A stretch of DNA of 64,000 bases, taken from positions 124,001-188,000 of the forward strand of contig NZ_JARJNS010000006.1 of the NCBI RefSeq assembly GCF_030143245.1. The letters run 5' to 3'. Shown here piece by piece: positions 36,706 to 44,899 of this stretch (position 1 is the first letter of the stretch; each line of letters begins with the position of its first letter). The DNA comes from Rhabdaerophilum sp. SD176. Its GTDB lineage: Bacteria > Pseudomonadota > Alphaproteobacteria > Rhizobiales > Beijerinckiaceae. Below the pieces are notes generated by a model. It was not told where the DNA came from. It worked only from the letters and a program-made list of their open reading frames with translations, and searched no databases. The position numbers and the translations under genes are program-made.

Positions 36706-38873
36706 GCGCGGCGGAGATCCGCGTTCTTGAGCGGCAGCGAGCGGACCCGCTTGCCGGTGGCGGCGAAGATCGCGTTCAGCACGGCCGGTGCCGCAACCGC
36801 GATGGTCGGCTCGCCGACGCCACCCCAGAAATCACCGGAGGGAACGAGGATGCTCTCGACTTTCGGCATCTCGTTGATCCGCATGGCGGGATAGGTATCG
36901 AAGTTCTCCTCGACGATCCGGCCGTTCTTCACCGTGCATTCCTGATGGAAGGCCGCCGAGAGGCCATAGACGAAGGACCCCTCGACCTGCGCCGCCACCT
37001 GGTCCGGATTGACCACATGGCCCGGATTGGTGGCCGCGACGATGCGGTGGACCTTGATCTCGCCGGCATTCGACACCGAAACCTCGGCCGCCGCCGCGAC
37101 ATAGGAGCCAAAGCCCATGATCTGGGCGAGGCCTTTCGCCGTGCCCGGCGCCGAGGGCGAACCCCAGCCGATGCCTTTGGCGACGGCCTCCAGCACGGCG
37201 AGATGCCTCGGCGTGTTCTTCATCATCCGCCGGCGGAATTCGAGCGGGTCGACGCCCGCAGCATGCGCCAGCTCATCCATGAAGCATTCGACATAGATGG
37301 CGTTCTGGTTGAGGTTGACGCCGCGCCAGAAGCCCGGCGGGACATGCGGGTTGCGCATGGCATGGTCGATCAGCAGGTTCGGGATGCCATAGCCGAACGG
37401 GCCTTCCTGCCCGCCCGGATTCAGGCCCTGGAAAACAAACGGATCGCGGCCGTTCTGCAAGCCCTGCGGGTTGACCCCCGACAGGATCGACTGGCCGGAA
37501 ATCCGCATGTGGAGGCCGGTCAGGTTCCCGTCCTTGTCGAGACCGCCGACCAACCGTGCCATGGTGATAGGATGGTAGGTGCCCTGCAGCATGTCCTCCT
37601 CGCGGCTCCAGAGCAGCTTGACCGGCGCGCCGGGCATCTGCTTCGCGATCAAGACGGCCTGCGTGACGTAATCCGAGCGGCCGCGCCGGCCGAAACCGCC
37701 GCCGAGATGGACCTTGTAGACATCGCATTTCGCCGCCGGGTGGCCGGAAGCCTCGATGGCGGCGGCAAGCGCCGATTCCCCGTTCTGGGTGGGGCACCAG
37801 ACCTCGCATTTCTCCGGGGTCCAGAGCGCCGTGGCATTCATCGGCTCCATGCAGGCATGGTTCTGGAACGGGTAGGAATAGGTCGCTTCGACACGCTTGG
37901 CCGCCGAGGCGATCGCGCCCTTCGCATCGCCCGCCTTGTTGCCCTCGAACGCCTGCTCGGCATCGAGCCCCTCGCGCAGGGTGGCGGCGATGGTCTCGGA
38001 CGAGACCGAGGCATGCGGGCCGTTATCCCAGGTAATGGGCAGCGCATCGAGCGCGGTCTTGGCCTGCCACCAATGATCGGCAATGACGGCGACCGTGCGC
38101 CTGTCGACCTGCACGACCTTCTTCACGCCCGGCATGCCAGTGACCTTGGCCGCATCGAAACTGGCCAGGGTGCCGCCGAAAACCGGGCAGGCCTTGATCG
38201 CGGCATTGAGCATGCCCGGCAGCCGGATATCGGCGCCATAGACCTGCTTGCCGTTGAGCTTGTCGACCGTATCGAGGCGTTTCACCGACTTGCCGGCAAT
38301 GGTCCATTCGCTGGCTGGCTTGAGCTTGACCTCTTTCGGCACGTCAAGCTTGGCCGCCGCGGCTGCAACCTTGCCGTAAGTGACGGTACGACCGGTGGGC
38401 GTATGGGTGATGACGCTCTTCGCCGCGCGGCATTCGCCTTCGGGCACGCCCCATTCCTTCGCCGCCGCCTGGACCAGCATGATCCGCGCCGCTGCACCGC
38501 CTTCGCGCACATATTGGTGGCTATCGCGGATCCCGCGTGAGCCACCGGTCGCGAAATTGCGCCAGACGCGGTTGCGGCGCAGGTTCTCGCCCGGGGTCGG
38601 GTATTCCCAGCTCACCTTCGACCAATCGGCCTCGAGTTCCTCGGCCACAAGCTGGGCAAGGCCCGTCAGCGTGCCCTGCCCCATCTCCGAGCGGGCAATG
38701 CGCACAACAATCCGGTCATCCGGGTGGATCACAACCCAGGCATTGACTTCCGGCGTTGCGCCCTGGGCCTGCGCCTCGGTGAAGGGGATGGAGAAGCCCA
38801 GCGTGAAGGCACCAACCGCCGCAGCGGAGCCCTTCAGGAGCGAGCGGCGGGAAAGAACAGCATTGTCAGCCAT
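36702..38873 (-). CDS. Molybdopterin-dependent oxidoreductase large subunit (IorB/aldehyde oxidase type)
   Basis: This 723-residue Tat-exported enzyme (SRRSLLKGSAAAVGAFTLGFSIPF) belongs to the xanthine dehydrogenase family, isoquinoline 1-oxidoreductase/aldehyde dehydrogenase group. It has IARSEMGQGTLTGLAQLVAEELE, VHLGGGFGRRGRSDYVTQAVLIA, PGFWRGVNLNQNAIYVECFMDELAHAAGVDPLEFRRRMM and the catalytic-glutamate region GVGEPTIAVAAPAVLNAI. It hydroxylates an N-heterocycle or oxidises an aldehyde at a molybdenum cytosine dinucleotide centre, passing electrons to the [2Fe-2S] subunit and usually to a c-type cytochrome. In this operon the only cytochromes are SoxX and SoxA. Substrate unknown. Confidence 0.93.
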   Translation of the reverse strand: MADNAVLSRRSLLKGSAAAVGAFTLGFSIPFTEAQAQGATPEVNAWVVIHPDDRIVVRIARSEMGQGTLTGLAQLVAEELEADWSKVSWEYPTPGENLRRNRVWRNFATGGSRGIRDSHQYVREGGAAARIMLVQAAAKEWGVPEGECRAAKSVITHTPTGRTVTYGKVAAAAAKLDVPKEVKLKPASEWTIAGKSVKRLDTVDKLNGKQVYGADIRLPGMLNAAIKACPVFGGTLASFDAAKVTGMPGVKKVVQVDRRTVAVIADHWWQAKTALDALPITWDNGPHASVSSETIAATLREGLDAEQAFEGNKAGDAKGAIASAAKRVEATYSYPFQNHACMEPMNATALWTPEKCEVWCPTQNGESALAAAIEASGHPAAKCDVYKVHLGGGFGRRGRSDYVTQAVLIAKQMPGAPVKLLWSREEDMLQGTYHPITMARLVGGLDKDGNLTGLHMRISGQSILSGVNPQGLQNGRDPFVFQGLNPGGQEGPFGYGIPNLLIDHAMRNPHVPPGFWRGVNLNQNAIYVECFMDELAHAAGVDPLEFRRRMMKNTPRHLAVLEAVAKGIGWGSPSAPGTAKGLAQIMGFGSYVAAAAEVSVSNAGEIKVHRIVAATNPGHVVNPDQVAAQVEGSFVYGLSAAFHQECTVKNGRIVEENFDTYPAMRINEMPKVESILVPSGDFWGGVGEPTIAVAAPAVLNAIFAATGKRVRSLPLKNADLRRA

Positions 38874-38886
38874 GATCGCCTCTCCC

Positions 38887-39336
38887 TCAGATGCCGGCGG
38901 CGAGCTTGATGCCCGCCCGCACGCGATTATAGGTGCCGCAGCGGCAGATATTCGTCATCGCCTCGTCGATATCGGCATCGGTGGGCTTCGGCTTCTTCGC
39001 GAGAAGCGCGGCCGCCGCCATGATCATGCCGGACTGGCAATAGCCGCATTGCGGCACGTCGAGCTGTAGCCAGGCTTTCTGGATCGGGTGGCTGACATCG
39101 GGCGAAAGGCCCTCGATCGTGACAACCTTCTGATTGGCATTGAGCGAACCCAGCGTGACCGAGCAGGCGCGGACGGGCTCACCATCGATATGCACGGTGC
39201 AGGCGCCGCATTGGGCGATGCCGCACCCATACTTCGTTCCGGTCAGCCCGGCCTGTTCGCGCAGGGCCCAAAGCAGCGGCGTATCCGGATGCGCATCGAT
39301 CTCGACGACGCGTCCGTTGACATTCAAGCTGGCCAT
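38887..39336 (-). CDS. (2Fe-2S) small subunit of the molybdenum hydroxylase (IorA type)
   Basis: This 149-residue protein has two [2Fe-2S] clusters: plant-type ferredoxin cysteines 38, 43, 46 and 58 ([18 protein letters not shown]...ACS) and the C-terminal four-helix cluster cysteines 97, 100, 131 and 133 ([22 protein letters not shown]). It transfers electrons from the molybdenum site of its partner encoded 13 bases downstream. The ATG follows GGGGAGG. No signal peptide; it is exported bound to the large subunit. First gene of the six-gene ior-sox operon. Confidence 0.95.
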   Translation of the reverse strand: MASLNVNGRVVEIDAHPDTPLLWALREQAGLTGTKYGCGIAQCGACTVHIDGEPVRACSVTLGSLNANQKVVTIEGLSPDVSHPIQKAWLQLDVPQCGYCQSGMIMAAAALLAKKPKPTDADIDEAMTNICRCGTYNRVRAGIKLAAGI

Positions 39337-39376
39337 CGAGACCTCCCCGGGAGCTTTTTCTGGAATGGTTCGAGAC

Positions 39377-39389
39377 TATCCCAGGGATA
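39377..39389. promoter_or_regulatory. Palindrome in the ior-sox promoter region
   Basis: TATCCC-A-GGGATA is a perfect 13-base palindrome 40 bases before the iorA-like start, flanked by two direct copies of AATGGTT (39364-39370 and 39389-39395). It is the most likely operator controlling the operon. No adjacent regulator gene is present. Confidence 0.4.
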
Positions 39390-39457
39390 ATGGTTGTCAC
39401 GCGGTTGTGAGGCCGCAGCCGCCCACATTTTCGTGATCGAAATCGGCCCTTCCCGGT

Positions 39458-40243
39458 TCAACCGTTTCCGAGATCGCGGCGCAAGGTCGGCAGGCCGATC
39501 CCGGCCGCATCGAAACCGCCATCCACGGCGAGCACCTGGCCCGTGATGTAGCTCGAACCCGGCGAGCAGAGATAGAAGATCGCATCCGCCAGCTCCTCGG
39601 GCAGCCCGTAGCGGTTCAACGGCATGGCATCGTGGTAATCCTTCCGGATTTCCGGCGAATGGACCTTCTTCGCCATGGCTGTGTCGACAGGGCCGGGCGC
39701 TACGGCATTGACGCGGATACCATAGCTTGCCAGTTCGACCGCCAGCTGCCGCGTGAGATGGGCAAGGCCGGCTTTCGACGTGCCATAGGCCACGCGCAGG
39801 GTGGAGGCCCGCAGCCCCGAGATCGAGGTGATGTTGACGATCGCGCCGCCGGTCTCGCGCATCAGCGGGAACAGGGCCTGCGTCATGATGAAGGGCCCGG
39901 TCAGATTGACCGCCATGATCTCGTTCCAGACCTCGAGCGGGGTGTCGATCGCCATGCCGAAATGCGCGATGCCGGCATTGTTGACCAGCGCATCAATGCG
40001 GCCGAACCGGGCCCGCATCGCTTCGGCGGCTTCCGCCGCATCGGCTGGTTTCGAGACATCAAGCGGCAGTTCCATGACGCGGTCAGGCCGATCAAGGGCC
40101 TTTACGGTGGCCGCCAGCGTCTCATGGTTGCTGTCGAGCATGGCCACGGCCCAGCCTTCGGCAAGAAAGCGTTCGGCGGCGGCAAGACCGATGCCACGAG
40201 CTGCTCCGGTGACGAGCACGGTTTTCAAGGGGGTCGGTTTCAT
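39458..40243 (-). CDS. Short-chain dehydrogenase/reductase
   Basis: This SDR of about 261 residues has the NAD(P)-binding TGAARGIGLAAAERF, NNAG (LVNNAGIAHFG), catalytic Ser in ITSISGLRAS, YGTSKAGLAHLTR with Tyr and Lys, and a terminal ITGQVLAVDGGF. It oxidises or reduces a hydroxyl/keto group. Two ATGs compete (40249 and 40243); GAGG sits seven bases before the second. It lies directly after the DUF296 gene and an acyl-CoA synthetase, suggesting a beta-oxidation-like pathway for an unusual acid. Confidence 0.92.
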   Translation of the reverse strand: MKPTPLKTVLVTGAARGIGLAAAERFLAEGWAVAMLDSNHETLAATVKALDRPDRVMELPLDVSKPADAAEAAEAMRARFGRIDALVNNAGIAHFGMAIDTPLEVWNEIMAVNLTGPFIMTQALFPLMRETGGAIVNITSISGLRASTLRVAYGTSKAGLAHLTRQLAVELASYGIRVNAVAPGPVDTAMAKKVHSPEIRKDYHDAMPLNRYGLPEELADAIFYLCSPGSSYITGQVLAVDGGFDAAGIGLPTLRRDLGNG

Positions 40244-40252
40244 GGTCATTCC

Positions 40253-41116
40253 TCAGGCTTCTGCCACGATCAGTTCGAAGGTCATGAGTATCGGGTTGGC
40301 ACCCCGCTTCAGGCGCCCTTCGGCGAGGCCGCCGGTATAGTCCACAAGGCCAATATCGATCTCGGCGCGCAGTCCCGGGCCATCCGGGCGGACAAGCGCC
40401 CGGGTGATGAAGACCTCGGTAGCAAAAGGCTCTGTCTCCAGCCCGTGCTCGAAGGAAGAGCCGATCAGCGAGCCGACGCCGCCATGGATCGACGCGGCAG
40501 CGAGGCCCTGCTCCCGCACCAGCGTTTCGAGCGCGGCATGGAAACACTGGTTCGGCCGCAGCCGCACCGCGAAAGCGCGGCGGTCGGTCCGGGTGCCGGC
40601 CGGCGCGGCGGGAACCGGGCCGAACAGCTTGAAATTCGTCTCGGGGTCCGGGTTGCCTTCGAAGCGCGCGCCGTCGATTCCGAAAGCCTCGACCTCCGCA
40701 TCCTCGGCGAGGACGGCCTCCTCCGGCAGGATATGCCCGCCCGTGCGGTGCCCGTCCGCCTCGCGCCAAAGGGCGTGGCAATGGAAGAAGGGCTGGCCAT
40801 CGCGCCAGCCGAAGGTCAGCGCCCCGGCCTCGAGCCGGGAGATGCCGGCAGGCCGGAAGGTCCCGGAATAGAAGGCGGCGTTCTTCCCGTCGACGCTCAG
40901 GGCCGGCATGACATAGGCGATAGGTCCCAAAGCCAGCGCACCGAGAGTGAGCGTGCCGCTGGCAAAGCCTTCCGCCGCGAAACCCTGCCGTGTGGCCTCG
41001 AGCAGCGGCGTCCCGGCCTTCAGCACCATGCGGAAGGCGCGGCCCCTGCCCTCGACCGCAAGAATGCGCGGCGATTGCGGCGGACCCGGCTGCGCGATGA
41101 AGGCGGGGCGGGCCAT
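40253..41116 (-). CDS. DUF296/PPC-domain protein, apparently tandem
   Basis: This 287-residue protein seems to hold two related halves. Each has the PPC-like order of a small strand-rich core with Gly-rich turns (LGALALGPIAYVMPALSVDG..FHCHALWREADGHRTGGHILPEEAVLAEDAEVEAFG in the first; SIHGGVGSLIGSSFEHG..RAEIDIGLVDYTGGLAEGRLKRGANP in the second). Plant PPC proteins bind AT-rich DNA, but bacterial ones are trimeric proteins of unknown, possibly metabolic, function. It sits one base after the acyl-CoA synthetase stop and just before an SDR, so a role in the same pathway is likely. Confidence 0.7.
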   Translation of the reverse strand: MARPAFIAQPGPPQSPRILAVEGRGRAFRMVLKAGTPLLEATRQGFAAEGFASGTLTLGALALGPIAYVMPALSVDGKNAAFYSGTFRPAGISRLEAGALTFGWRDGQPFFHCHALWREADGHRTGGHILPEEAVLAEDAEVEAFGIDGARFEGNPDPETNFKLFGPVPAAPAGTRTDRRAFAVRLRPNQCFHAALETLVREQGLAAASIHGGVGSLIGSSFEHGLETEPFATEVFITRALVRPDGPGLRAEIDIGLVDYTGGLAEGRLKRGANPILMTFELIVAEA

Positions 41117-41117
41117 G

Positions 41118-42746
41118 TCAGGCCAACCCGTCTTCGGTGATGAGGCCGCGGGCGATCAATTCGTCCTTCACAAGGCGCTTGGGCACCTTGCCATAGCCGG
41201 ATTTCGGCAGCGCCTCCCAGAAGAAGAAGCGCTTGGGCATCTTGTAGCGCGGGATCTTCGGGCTCAGAAAGGCTGCAAGGGTGGCCTCGTCCACCGGCTC
41301 CCGCGCCACGCAGACCGCGACACCGACCTCGCCCCAGAGCTTGTCGGGCACGCCCAGAACCGCCACTTCGACAATGGCCGGATGGGTGAGGATCTTCTCC
41401 TCGACCTCGCGCGGATAGATGTTCGAGCCGCCGGAAATATACATGTCCGAGGCCCGGCCGGTAATGTAGACGAAGCCCTGCTCGTCCATATGGCCGAGAT
41501 CGCCTGTCCGGAACCAGCCATTGCGGAAGGCTTTCGCATTGGCCTCCGGGTTGTTGTAGTAGCCCGCGAAGACGGCCGGCCCGATGACGCAGATCTCGCC
41601 CGTCTCGAAAGGCCTCAGCTCCTCGCCGGCATCGTTCTGGATCGAGACCTGCATCCCCGTCCGCTCGAAGCCGCAGGTTCCGAACTTTGTATTGGCCTGA
41701 TCCTCCGGGTCGTGATGGGCGGGCGGAAGCACGGTGATGTTGCCGGTCACCTCGCCGAGGCCGAAATATTGCGTGATAACCTTGCCGAGCTTCTTCAGCG
41801 CGAATTTCTGGTCCTCGCGATACATCGGCGCGCCGGCATAGATGACCGAGCGCAGCGAGGAATGATCAAACCGGTCGACGGACGGATGCTCGACCAGCAG
41901 CTTCAGGATGGTCGGCACCGTGAACATGTTCGTCACGCGGTAGTGCTCGACGAGGCGCCAGGCTTCCTCGACATCGAATTTCTCGGTCGGGAGGAGGATG
42001 GTCGGCGCTCCGCGTGCGACGATGTTAAGTTGGTGGACGCCCGCGCCATGGCTGAGCGGCGCGACGACCAGCGAGGCATCCGCTTCGGTCGTGCCTGGCA
42101 GCAGATCACAAAGGTGGTTGGTGATAACGAAGGCCATCTGGCCATGCGTCAGTACCGCCGCCTTGGAGCGGCCCGTCGTGCCGGAGGTGAAGAAATACCA
42201 GCAGGGATCATCATGCTCGACCGGCACGTCCGGCACGGTCTGGCCGCGGAAGGCATCCATCCGCGCGGAGACATCCGCCTCGCCGAAACTGCCAGGCCTC
42301 GCCTGCTCGTCCATCCGCCAGGTGAATTCGATTCCGGGGACGTTTTTTGCCACGGCCTCGGCATGATCCGGGAAGTCGCCATGGCAGAGAAAGCCCTTCG
42401 CGCCCGAAAAATCGGCGAGATAGATCACCTCTTCCGGCATCAGGCGGAAATTGGTCGGCACCCAGACCGCACCGAGCTTGAAGGCCGCAAAAAGCGAGAA
42501 GAACATCTGTGCGGTGTTCTTCGAATGCACAATCAGCCGGTCACCCTTGCCGAGGCCGCGCGCCTGCAGGGCGCCGGCCAGCGCATTGACCTCTCGCTCG
42601 ATCTCGGCCCAGTTCCAGCTCTGCTCGCCCCAGACGAAGCCCGGCCTCTCGGGAAAGCGACGGGCATTCTGGCGCAGAATATGCGCGAGATTCATCACCC
42701 GGTTCGAGCAGCGGGGCAGACCGCCTTTCGGTCCTTCAGGCATCAT
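41118..42746 (-). CDS. Acyl-CoA synthetase (AMP-forming)
   Basis: This ANL-superfamily ligase of about 540 residues activates a carboxylic acid to its CoA thioester. P-loop YFFTSGTTGRSKAAVLTH, A5-like QYFGLGEVTGN, GYYNNPEANAKAFRNGWFRTGDLG, hinge-region YITGRASDMYISGGSNIYPREVEE and the C-terminal lysine region PKSGYGKVPKRLV are all present. The start is uncertain: ATG 42746 follows GGAG at nine bases, while MNLAHIL at 42695 resembles family N-termini. It heads a three-gene operon and lies 79 bases after the IclR gene. Substrate chain type is not evident. Confidence 0.92.
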   Translation of the reverse strand: MMPEGPKGGLPRCSNRVMNLAHILRQNARRFPERPGFVWGEQSWNWAEIEREVNALAGALQARGLGKGDRLIVHSKNTAQMFFSLFAAFKLGAVWVPTNFRLMPEEVIYLADFSGAKGFLCHGDFPDHAEAVAKNVPGIEFTWRMDEQARPGSFGEADVSARMDAFRGQTVPDVPVEHDDPCWYFFTSGTTGRSKAAVLTHGQMAFVITNHLCDLLPGTTEADASLVVAPLSHGAGVHQLNIVARGAPTILLPTEKFDVEEAWRLVEHYRVTNMFTVPTILKLLVEHPSVDRFDHSSLRSVIYAGAPMYREDQKFALKKLGKVITQYFGLGEVTGNITVLPPAHHDPEDQANTKFGTCGFERTGMQVSIQNDAGEELRPFETGEICVIGPAVFAGYYNNPEANAKAFRNGWFRTGDLGHMDEQGFVYITGRASDMYISGGSNIYPREVEEKILTHPAIVEVAVLGVPDKLWGEVGVAVCVAREPVDEATLAAFLSPKIPRYKMPKRFFFWEALPKSGYGKVPKRLVKDELIARGLITEDGLA

Positions 42747-42825
42747 TTCAGGCACTCCACAATCGTGACTGGATCAGCAAGGGCAGCACGCATGCGAGGT
42801 TTCCGGCTGACGGCACGGTTCTCCC

Positions 42826-43683
42826 TCATGCCATGGTTCTCCTGCGGGGCGGGCTCGTCAGCGGGGTGGGCGGGCCTGGCGCCCGCGCGAGCCGTTGCTC
42901 CACAAGCTGCACCTCCGCAGCGAGAAGCGCGGCCAGTTCGGGCTCGCGGTCCGGCTGCATTCGACTTTCCACAGCAGCAAGGGAGAGGCAGGCCTCGATC
43001 CGGCCCGAGGGGCCGCGAATGGCCATCGCCATCCCCCAGGAGCCGGGAAAGAGAATACCACGGTTGAGGCTATATCTCCGTTCGCGCGTTTCGCGGAGAA
43101 GGTCAGGCAGGAGCGGAACGAGCGGCGGATAGCGCTCTGCCAGCGGCCGCGCATGGCCGGCGAGATAGGCTTCGGCCTCGGCCTCCGGCAGGGCGGCAAG
43201 GATCGCCAGCGGCCCGGCGCCGGCGCCGAGCAGGTGCCTGTCCCCCGCTTTCAGCACATGAGACCGGAGCGGGAACGTTCCATCCTCCCGCGCGAGGCAG
43301 ACCACCTCTTCCCCGTGGCGCACCTGCAGGAACGCCGCGTCACCGGTTCGCTGGGCGAGCCGGGCGACGCTGTCGAGCGCAACGCGATGGATGCCGTAGC
43401 GATCGGCTGCGACCATGCCGAGCAGGTAGATCTCGCGACCGAGGAAATAGAGGCGGGTCGCGGTGTCCTGTACGGCCATCCCCTCTTCCATCAGGGCGAT
43501 AAGCAGGCGACGACAGGTCGGCTTCGAGAGGCCCGACTGGCGGACCAGAGCCGCGAGGGAAGCTCCCTCCGTGCCGGCATCGCCAAGGAGCCGGAGCAGG
43601 CGCAATGTCCGGATCGCGCTCTGGGCCCCGAAGGCTTCGACAGGATCCAAAGCCGTCACGATTCCAGCACCCTGGGTCCACAT
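42826..43683 (-). CDS. IclR-family transcriptional regulator
   Basis: This 285-residue protein has an N-terminal winged helix (AIRTLRLLRLLGDAGTEGASLAALVRQSGLSKPTCRRLLIALMEEGMAV) and a C-terminal effector-binding GAF-like domain (SVARLAQRTGDAAFLQVRHGEEVVCLARE, PLRSHVLKAGDRHLLGAGAGPLAIL). The extended GLSKPTCRRLL recognition helix is typical. It is transcribed towards the acyl-CoA synthetase and away from the SDR at 43881, and probably regulates both using the pathway substrate as inducer. Confidence 0.92.
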   Translation of the reverse strand: MWTQGAGIVTALDPVEAFGAQSAIRTLRLLRLLGDAGTEGASLAALVRQSGLSKPTCRRLLIALMEEGMAVQDTATRLYFLGREIYLLGMVAADRYGIHRVALDSVARLAQRTGDAAFLQVRHGEEVVCLAREDGTFPLRSHVLKAGDRHLLGAGAGPLAILAALPEAEAEAYLAGHARPLAERYPPLVPLLPDLLRETRERRYSLNRGILFPGSWGMAMAIRGPSGRIEACLSLAAVESRMQPDREPELAALLAAEVQLVEQRLARAPGPPTPLTSPPRRRTMA

Positions 43684-43769
43684 AATGGAATAATGATCCG
43701 GTCAATTTTCATTGACTTGAGACGCTATTGCAGCGAGTGGAATTAGACAATCGGAAACTGGGCCTCATT

Positions 43770-43786
43770 GGTTCATATCATGGACC
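43770..43786. promoter_or_regulatory. Inverted repeat between iclR-like gene and SDR
   Basis: GGTTCAT and ATGGACC form a near-perfect inverted repeat (one mismatch) around ATC in the 197-base divergent intergenic region. IclR proteins bind short palindromes of this size. A TTGACT at 43713-43718 on the plus strand may be a -35 element. Confidence 0.35.
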
Positions 43787-43880
43787 TATGGTTTGCCCTT
43801 CCGGTTTCCCGGAGGGTTCCGGCAGCCCCGATGCCGGCCCGACGGGAGATCCGGCCGGCCGGAATGACGGGAGCCACGCC

Positions 43881-44717
43881 ATGACGCATATTCCGCCGAA
43901 CCCGATGCCGCCCTTCCGCGCCGGCACCCGCATGGCCGGAAAAACGGTGATCGTCTTCGGCGCCGGCTCCTCCGGGCCCGGCTGGGGTAATGGCAAGGCG
44001 GCAGCGGTTCTCTATGCCCGCGAAGGCGCCCGGGTTGCCTGCGTCGATATCCAGCTCTCAGCGGCAGAGGAAACGGCCGGACTGATCGCGGCGGAAGGCG
44101 GCGAGGCAATCGCTCTCGCGGCGGATGTGACCCGGCTGGACTCGATCGAAGACGCCGTGATGGCGACACTCACGCGGTTCGGGCGTATCGACGTCGTCCA
44201 CAACAATGTCGGGATGGTGGTTCCCGGCGACGCGCATGAGCTGACCGAGGATGATTTCCAACGCGGGATCGACCTCAATCTCGGCCCGGTCTGGCGCAGC
44301 GCGAAGGTGATGCTGCCGCGCTTCCTTGCGCAAGGCCACGGTGTTTTCGTGAACATCGCCTCGATTGCCGGGATCCGCTGGACCGGCTACCCCTATTTTA
44401 TCTATTCCGCCGCCAAGGCCGCCGTGATCCAGGCCACCAAGGCGATTGCGCTGCATCATGCCGCGCAGAATATCCGCGCCAATGCGATCTTGCCGGGTCT
44501 GATCAACACGCCGCTGGTCTACAAGCAGATCGCCGGATCCTTCGGCTCGGTCGAAGAGGTCATCGCCAAGCGCAACCAGGCGGTGCCGATGGGCAGGATG
44601 GGCACGGCCTATGATATTGCCGCGGCCGCCTTGTTCCTCGCCTCCGACGAATCCCGCTTCATCACCGGCGTTGCTCTCCCGGTCGATGGCGGGCAAACCG
44701 AATCCATGCGCGGCTGA
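43881..44717 (+). CDS. Short-chain dehydrogenase/reductase
   Basis: This 278-residue SDR has a slightly unusual nucleotide-binding loop, [25 protein letters not shown], an NNVG motif ([10 protein letters not shown]), catalytic [31 protein letters not shown] with Ser, Tyr and Lys, and the closing [12 protein letters not shown]. The ATG follows GGGAG. Its promoter is shared with the divergent IclR gene, so it likely belongs to the same catabolic unit as the acyl-CoA synthetase, DUF296 and first SDR genes. Confidence 0.92.
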   Translation: MTHIPPNPMPPFRAGTRMAGKTVIVFGAGSSGPGWGNGKAAAVLYAREGARVACVDIQLSAAEETAGLIAAEGGEAIALAADVTRLDSIEDAVMATLTRFGRIDVVHNNVGMVVPGDAHELTEDDFQRGIDLNLGPVWRSAKVMLPRFLAQGHGVFVNIASIAGIRWTGYPYFIYSAAKAAVIQATKAIALHHAAQNIRANAILPGLINTPLVYKQIAGSFGSVEEVIAKRNQAVPMGRMGTAYDIAAAALFLASDESRFITGVALPVDGGQTESMRG

Positions 44718-44803
44718 CAACCCTCGCGACGGCCAAGAAAGGCTCTGCAATCTCCTCGCAGGCAACAGGAGAGCAAGCGCCACTATTCTTTCCCTCCTTG
44801 CAT

Positions 44804-44824
44804 AATTCCTTGGAATTCTTGACA
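44804..44824. promoter_or_regulatory. Palindrome and -35 element upstream of malate synthase
   Basis: AATTCCTTGGAATT (44804-44817) is a perfect 14-base palindrome immediately upstream of TTGACA (44819-44824), about 80 bases before the glcB start. A good -10 is not obvious. The arrangement suggests an activator or repressor site for glcB. Confidence 0.4.
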
Positions 44825-44899
44825 TGTCGGCGAATTGCCGTTTCCGGCGTAAATGGCCATGCGGCTGAAGCCGCGAAGCGCGCGAAGGAGGGACCCGAC

